The notes under the pieces were generated by a model, which was not told the origin of the DNA, ran no database searches, and saw only the letters and a list, made by a program, of their open reading frames with translations. A stretch of 9,614 nt of DNA from Chloroflexi bacterium TMED70 (GTDB lineage Bacteria > Chloroflexota > Dehalococcoidia > Lucifugimonadales > Lucifugimonadaceae): the NCBI GenBank assembly GCA_002171675.1, contig NHDX01000039.1, forward strand, positions 1 to 9,614, read 5' to 3'. Positions 6,074 through 9,614 of this stretch are shown one piece after another; the first letter of the stretch is position 1; each line of letters opens with the position of its first letter. The position numbers and the translations under genes were made by a program.

Positions 6074-6748
6074 TTATCCTATAGTTTTAGTATAAATGAA
6101 ATCTTTTTCAGATTTTCTTACTCTTTTAGATTTATAGTTATCTGGTAGCAAATCAGAGATTCTTTCCATGATTTCTAAAGTTATAGAATCATAAGTTTTT
6201 TTATTTTTTTTCTCAGGTAAATTCATTATCTTAAAAGGTTTACCAATATTGACAGTAACTCTTTTTTTAGGGAATAAAAATTGTAAATAGTTTGTGATAG
6301 TTTCAGTCCCATATATTCCAAGAGGAAGTAAAATTGAATTTGTATCAATTGCTAATAGAGTTGCACCATTATACCCACGTTTAATAATATGGTCTTTACT
6401 TCTTGTTCCTTCAGGAAATATAAGAACTGATTTATTATTGGTTGATAGCTGAGATTTCCCCCATTGAAAAGCTGCAAGGTCCACCTTGCCTCTGTTTAAT
6501 GGAAAGGCTCCATAAAATTTTAAAAAAATATTAATCGGAAATTTAAATAGTTCTTTTTTTGCTAAAAATCTTGGTTCTTTAGAAACTGCAGCTGCGCATA
6601 ATGCTGGGTCGATTATTGATAAATGATTAGATACTGAGATCAAGGATACATTAGGAGGAATATTTTCTCTTCCTATAACATCAAATGAACCTGAAATCTT
6701 AAAAGTGAAATTAAGTCCAGCTTCACAAAATTTAAAAAGTTTAGTCAT
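6074..6748 (-). CDS. plsC: 1-acyl-sn-glycerol-3-phosphate acyltransferase (PlsC/LPLAT family)
   Basis: This enzyme adds the second acyl chain to lysophosphatidic acid to give phosphatidic acid, at the inner face of the membrane. The 224 residues contain all four acyltransferase blocks: the catalytic NHLSIID (41-47, His42 and Asp47), AFPLNRG (81-87) with Arg86 for phosphate binding, FPEGTRS (111-117), and LLPLGIYG (140-147). Hydrophobic stretches near the N-terminus and at 70-82 could contact the membrane. The C-terminal 25 residues are strongly basic. The ATG overlaps the end of cmk by 8 bases and has no clear Shine-Dalgarno site, so translation is probably coupled. A cmk-plsC pair is a familiar arrangement in many Gram-positive bacteria. 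Closely related acyltransferases with other acceptors cannot be excluded. Confidence 0.9.
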   Translation of the reverse strand: MTKLFKFCEAGLNFTFKISGSFDVIGRENIPPNVSLISVSNHLSIIDPALCAAAVSKEPRFLAKKELFKFPINIFLKFYGAFPLNRGKVDLAAFQWGKSQLSTNNKSVLIFPEGTRSKDHIIKRGYNGATLLAIDTNSILLPLGIYGTETITNYLQFLFPKKRVTVNIGKPFKIMNLPEKKNKKTYDSITLEIMERISDLLPDNYKSKRVRKSEKDFIYTKTIG

Positions 6749-7388
6749 TTGGTATTAAATCTTTAATCATCATTACAACTTGGTCTATGTTTAGGTTGTC
6801 AGTATTTATGAAATGAGCATCTTCATCTATTTTTAATGGTGAATTTTTTCTACTTGAATCAGTAATATCTCTTGATTTTAGTTTTTTTTCTATAACATTT
6901 GATTCTAATCCTAGTTCCTCTGATCTCCTTTTAGCTCTAACAGCAATTGAAGCATCTAAATATACTTTTAATTCAGAGTTAGGAAGTACTATAGTACCTA
7001 TATCTCTTCCAACCATAACTATATTATTAGTTTCTGATATTTTTCTCTGTTCTATTACTAAATTCTTTCTTACTTCAATAATTTTAGATATTTCAGAAAC
7101 ATTTGTATCTACTAAGTCTGAAAATAAACTATTTGTGATTTCATTTTTTTTATAGTATATTTTGTTATTTTTATCATCAAAAATAATTTCAATTGTTTTT
7201 TCTTTAAAATAATTAGAAACTAAAATAGGATTTATTGACTCAGATTTAGATACATACGTTACTGCCCTGTACATAATTCCAGTATCTAAAAATTCATAGT
7301 TTATCAATTCAGATAATTTTTTACCCACAACTGACTTGCCAGATGCAGCTGGGCCATCGATAGCAATAGATCTAAAGTTGTTTATCAT
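6741..7388 (-). CDS. cmk: Cytidylate kinase
   Basis: This kinase phosphorylates CMP and dCMP with ATP, feeding CTP and dCTP synthesis in the cytoplasm. The 215-residue length is typical. The P-loop is GPAASGKS (12-19). The nucleotide-monophosphate part shows FLDTGIMYRAVT (33-44), with the Asp-Thr-Gly-x-x-Tyr-Arg signature. GRDIGT (127-132) and VYLDASIAVRAKRR (142-155) precede the lid. RDITDSSRKNSPL (173-185) is the CMP-kinase-specific RDxxDxxR segment. The ATG lies inside the last codons of holB (17-base overlap), with no strong ribosome binding site, which suggests translational coupling. Together with dgt it links this operon to nucleotide supply. Confidence 0.95.
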   Translation of the reverse strand: MINNFRSIAIDGPAASGKSVVGKKLSELINYEFLDTGIMYRAVTYVSKSESINPILVSNYFKEKTIEIIFDDKNNKIYYKKNEITNSLFSDLVDTNVSEISKIIEVRKNLVIEQRKISETNNIVMVGRDIGTIVLPNSELKVYLDASIAVRAKRRSEELGLESNVIEKKLKSRDITDSSRKNSPLKIDEDAHFINTDNLNIDQVVMMIKDLIPND

Positions 7389-8388
7389 GATTAGTCTTTT
7401 CTGGAATATCTATACTCATAACATCAAAAACAAGCCTTGAATTTGCATTATTTTGTAAATAGCTTTGCGTTTTAAGTAAGATCAAAATAATTTCATTAAT
7501 TTGATCTAAACTATATAAATTTTCAAGATTTTTTTTAAATTCAAAAGCATTATTTTTATTGAATTTCTTCTTGATAATTATTTTGCAATAACTTATCCAT
7601 AAATTTAATTCATCATAGATCATTTTTCTATCACTTCTAAAACTGGATGAAAGTTTTTGAGATATATTCATTCTTTGATTCAAATCACCATTACAAAAAT
7701 CATAGAAGCGTTCACAAGATTCAACGTAATCGTCAATGAGGGTTGTATCATTAGCAAAAGAATCAGCAAGTTCAATCTTACCGGAAGAGAAATGCACAAT
7801 AAGTTCTTCTAATTCTTTATCCAGTTGAAAATTATCATCAAGATAATTCATGATTTCTGAATCGCTATTTTCAGATAAATTTATTTTTTGTGCTCTTGAA
7901 ATGATAGTAGGATAAACGAGGGATATATCATTAACTAAAAATATAAATATTGAAGTCATCGGAGGTTCTTCTAGTAATTTCAAAAATGCATTAGATGCTT
8001 CATTATTTAAGTTTTCTGCATCATTGATAATGAATATTTTGTACTTTCCCATAAATGGGCCTAAATTAGAGTTTCTTATAATTTCGTGTATGTGCCCTAT
8101 TCTGATTTGATCTGATTTATTATCATTTATCCCTTCTATTGGAGTCTGATTATCTACGTTGATTAGATCATAATGTGTTTCAGAATAAATTTTTTTACAA
8201 CTATCACATTCATTACAAGCTTCAGTATCTTTAATTGAATTACATAAAATTGACTTAGCAAAATCTAAAGCTAATCTTTTTTTACCTATGTTTTGAGGTC
8301 CATAAAAAATATAAAAATGTGAGAAATTATTTTTTTTTACTGACTGATGAAGACGGTTAAATACTTTATTTTTTATAATATTTTTCAT
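7372..8388 (-). CDS. holB: DNA polymerase III delta' subunit (clamp loader)
   Basis: Delta' is a fixed subunit of the clamp loader that places the sliding clamp on primed DNA. The 338-residue protein has an AAA+ fold with FYGPQNIGKKRLA (28-40), a P-loop with Lys instead of Ser/Thr after the Gly-Lys, as common in this weak or non-ATPase subunit. The four-cysteine zinc module is Cys49, Cys58, Cys61 and Cys64. IFIINDAENL (118-127), SNAFLKLLEEPP (132-143) and the SRAQ arginine-finger region (164-167) follow. The three-domain length argues for delta' rather than DnaX, which would be longer and have GKT. The start ATG overlaps the lysA stop as ATGA, with no Shine-Dalgarno site, so re-initiation by coupling is expected. 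The C-terminal helical domain is divergent and Asn/Lys-rich. Confidence 0.9.
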   Translation of the reverse strand: MKNIIKNKVFNRLHQSVKKNNFSHFYIFYGPQNIGKKRLALDFAKSILCNSIKDTEACNECDSCKKIYSETHYDLINVDNQTPIEGINDNKSDQIRIGHIHEIIRNSNLGPFMGKYKIFIINDAENLNNEASNAFLKLLEEPPMTSIFIFLVNDISLVYPTIISRAQKINLSENSDSEIMNYLDDNFQLDKELEELIVHFSSGKIELADSFANDTTLIDDYVESCERFYDFCNGDLNQRMNISQKLSSSFRSDRKMIYDELNLWISYCKIIIKKKFNKNNAFEFKKNLENLYSLDQINEIILILLKTQSYLQNNANSRLVFDVMSIDIPEKTNHDKQL

Positions 8389-9614
8389 ATTGTTGAGGTA
8401 GATAATAAATCTTCATAGGTTTCTCGCCTTCTAATTAGTATGGGTTTATTATCCTTAATTACTACAACAGCTGGGCGTGTTTGCATATTATAATTACTCG
8501 CCATAGCAAGATTATATGCTCCTGAAGCAGGCAAGACTAAAAGATCATTGATTTCAGGATTAGGTAGCATTACATCTCTTGCAAGATAATCACCAGATTC
8601 ACAAAACTTACCTGAAACTGTAGACTTAATGAGATGATTTTTCTGGTTAATTTTTGACACAGAAAATACAGAATATTCAGATCCGTAAAGCGCTGGCCTA
8701 ATGTTATCACCCATCCCTCCATCTACTGATACATAGTTTCTAACAGTAGGAATATTTTTTATAGACCCAACTCTATAAATACTGACCCCAGATCTCCCAA
8801 TCAAAGCTCTTCCTGGTTCAAGGGTTATTTTTGGTATATCAAAACCATATTTGTCACATGACTCTTTTACTGAATCACATATAGTTTTAGCATACTCTCT
8901 GATTGATAAAGGTTTTTTTTCAGAAAGATAGCCAATTGCAAATCCTCCTCCTGGGCTAAACTCAGGCATTTCGAAACCATACTTTTTTTTCATTTCAGAT
9001 GCAAATTTATATACATAATCTATAGCTTCTGAATACGGTTCCAATTCAAAAATCGGAGAACCTAAATGGAAATGAAGTCCTTGCAAATTCAAGGATTTAA
9101 TTTTCATTATCTTTTCAATAGCTTTTTCAGCATCCCCGGTTTCAATGGAAAATCCAAATTTAGAATCCAAAATTCCTGTTGTTGTAAGTAAGTGAGTATG
9201 AGGGTCTATTGAGGGCGAAACTCTTATCATTATATCTTGATCAATTGATTTAGATTCACAGATTCGTTTGAGATTTTCAATCTCATTAAATGAATCAATT
9301 GTAATATGATTTATTCCATAATCTACTGCTTCAGAAAGCTCTTCTATAGATTTATTATTTCCATGGAAATTAATTCTTTCTGCAGAAAAATCTACGTATT
9401 TTGCTACTGCTAGTTCTCCTCCAGTTACAACATCTATGCTCATGCCATAATCATTCAATAAATTTAGAATGTAAGGGTTAGAAAAAGCTTTAGTCGAGTA
9501 GGAAATAACACTATTTTCAATTTCAGAATTAAATGAATTTTGAAAATCATTAATTGTATTAATTATAGTTTCTTCGTCATAAACATATAATGGGGTTCCA
9601 AATTCTTCAGCTAG
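8385..9614 (-). CDS. lysA: Diaminopimelate decarboxylase (5' end beyond the window)
   Basis: LysA decarboxylates meso-diaminopimelate to lysine using pyridoxal phosphate. The frame is open to the window edge, and the 52 codons before the internal TTG at 9458 clearly belong: they read LAEEFGTPLYVYDEET near the edge and carry the PLP-binding lysine in SYSTKAF (codon 9491-9489). In-window there are 409 residues; about 15-25 are probably missing. Other signatures, numbered from the edge, are VVTGGEL (62-68), HLGSP (183-187, usually HIGSQ), PGGGFAIGY (221-229), EPGR (266-269) binding the phosphate, VDGGMGDNIRPALY (297-310), CESGD (338-342) with the catalytic cysteine, and SGAYNLAMASNYN (364-376). 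It ends in the ATGA overlap with holB and is the first visible gene of the operon. Related decarboxylases (ornithine/arginine, carboxynorspermidine) are less likely given the CESGD and DNIRPALY motifs. Confidence 0.93.
   Translation of the reverse strand, partial: LAEEFGTPLYVYDEETIINTINDFQNSFNSEIENSVISYSTKAFSNPYILNLLNDYGMSIDVVTGGELAVAKYVDFSAERINFHGNNKSIEELSEAVDYGINHITIDSFNEIENLKRICESKSIDQDIMIRVSPSIDPHTHLLTTTGILDSKFGFSIETGDAEKAIEKIMKIKSLNLQGLHFHLGSPIFELEPYSEAIDYVYKFASEMKKKYGFEMPEFSPGGGFAIGYLSEKKPLSIREYAKTICDSVKESCDKYGFDIPKITLEPGRALIGRSGVSIYRVGSIKNIPTVRNYVSVDGGMGDNIRPALYGSEYSVFSVSKINQKNHLIKSTVSGKFCESGDYLARDVMLPNPEINDLLVLPASGAYNLAMASNYNMQTRPAVVVIKDNKPILIRRRETYEDLLSTSTI

Noticed and set aside
9456..9458. 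TTG at 9458 as the start of lysA
   Set aside because: The upstream frame stays open to the window edge and encodes the conserved GTPLYVYDE and the PLP lysine segment, so the true start lies outside the window.
1..9614. Mobile element, CRISPR, toxin-antitoxin, defence island or tRNA/rRNA gene
   Set aside because: Both strands are almost filled by recognisable housekeeping genes; no transposase, repeat-spacer array or cloverleaf sequence was found by eye.

Overview
The window is a compact, AT-rich (roughly 30% GC by eye) stretch of bacterial chromosome. It holds nine near-complete housekeeping genes, one gene cut by the right edge and a short gene tail at the left edge. I see no insertion sequence, integrase, phage gene, CRISPR array, tRNA or rRNA. 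Small intergenic gaps, overlapping genes and low GC suggest a streamlined, probably free-living bacterium. Shine-Dalgarno sites (AAGGAGG before the ytxH-like gene, AAAGGAG before rpoD) and several TTG starts are present. The order dgt-dnaG-rpoD, the region 1.2/2/4 sequences of the sigma factor and a YtxG/YtxH pair lead me to guess a low-GC member of Chloroflexota (SAR202/Dehalococcoidia-like). That placement is inference from memory and is not proven by the sequence.

Layout. On the + strand at the left edge, an unidentified gene tail (1-63) is followed 4 bases later by pheA (68-907), a monofunctional prephenate dehydratase with an ACT regulatory domain. Everything else is on the - strand and reads right to left. 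The first block is lysA (cut at its 5' end), holB, cmk, plsC and dgt, joined by a 4-base stop/start overlap, a 17-base overlap, an 8-base overlap and a 5-base gap. This looks like one operon whose promoter lies outside the window. A 119-base gap follows (4864-4982) with a good sigma70-type promoter, an 11-base-period direct repeat and an 8-base tandem repeat. It leads into dnaG-rpoD, which are coupled by a TTGA stop/start overlap. rpoD ends in a perfect 12-bp hairpin. A second sigma70-type promoter (1449-1477) then drives a two-gene unit of small membrane proteins resembling ytxG and ytxH of Bacillus. This unit ends 6 bases from the end of pheA, tail to tail.

How the genes fit together. The - strand block combines lysine/diaminopimelate supply (lysA), the clamp loader (holB), CMP/dCMP phosphorylation (cmk), phospholipid acylation (plsC), dNTP-pool control (dgt), primase (dnaG) and the principal sigma factor (rpoD). 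dnaG-rpoD is a variant of the classic macromolecular synthesis operon, here with dgt rather than rpsU upstream. I do not find a previously undescribed system. The points most worth a second look are the regulatory structure in front of dnaG-rpoD, the TTG starts on primase and sigma factor, the 3' hairpin of rpoD, and a few motif departures (HLGSP in LysA, CMFH in DnaG).
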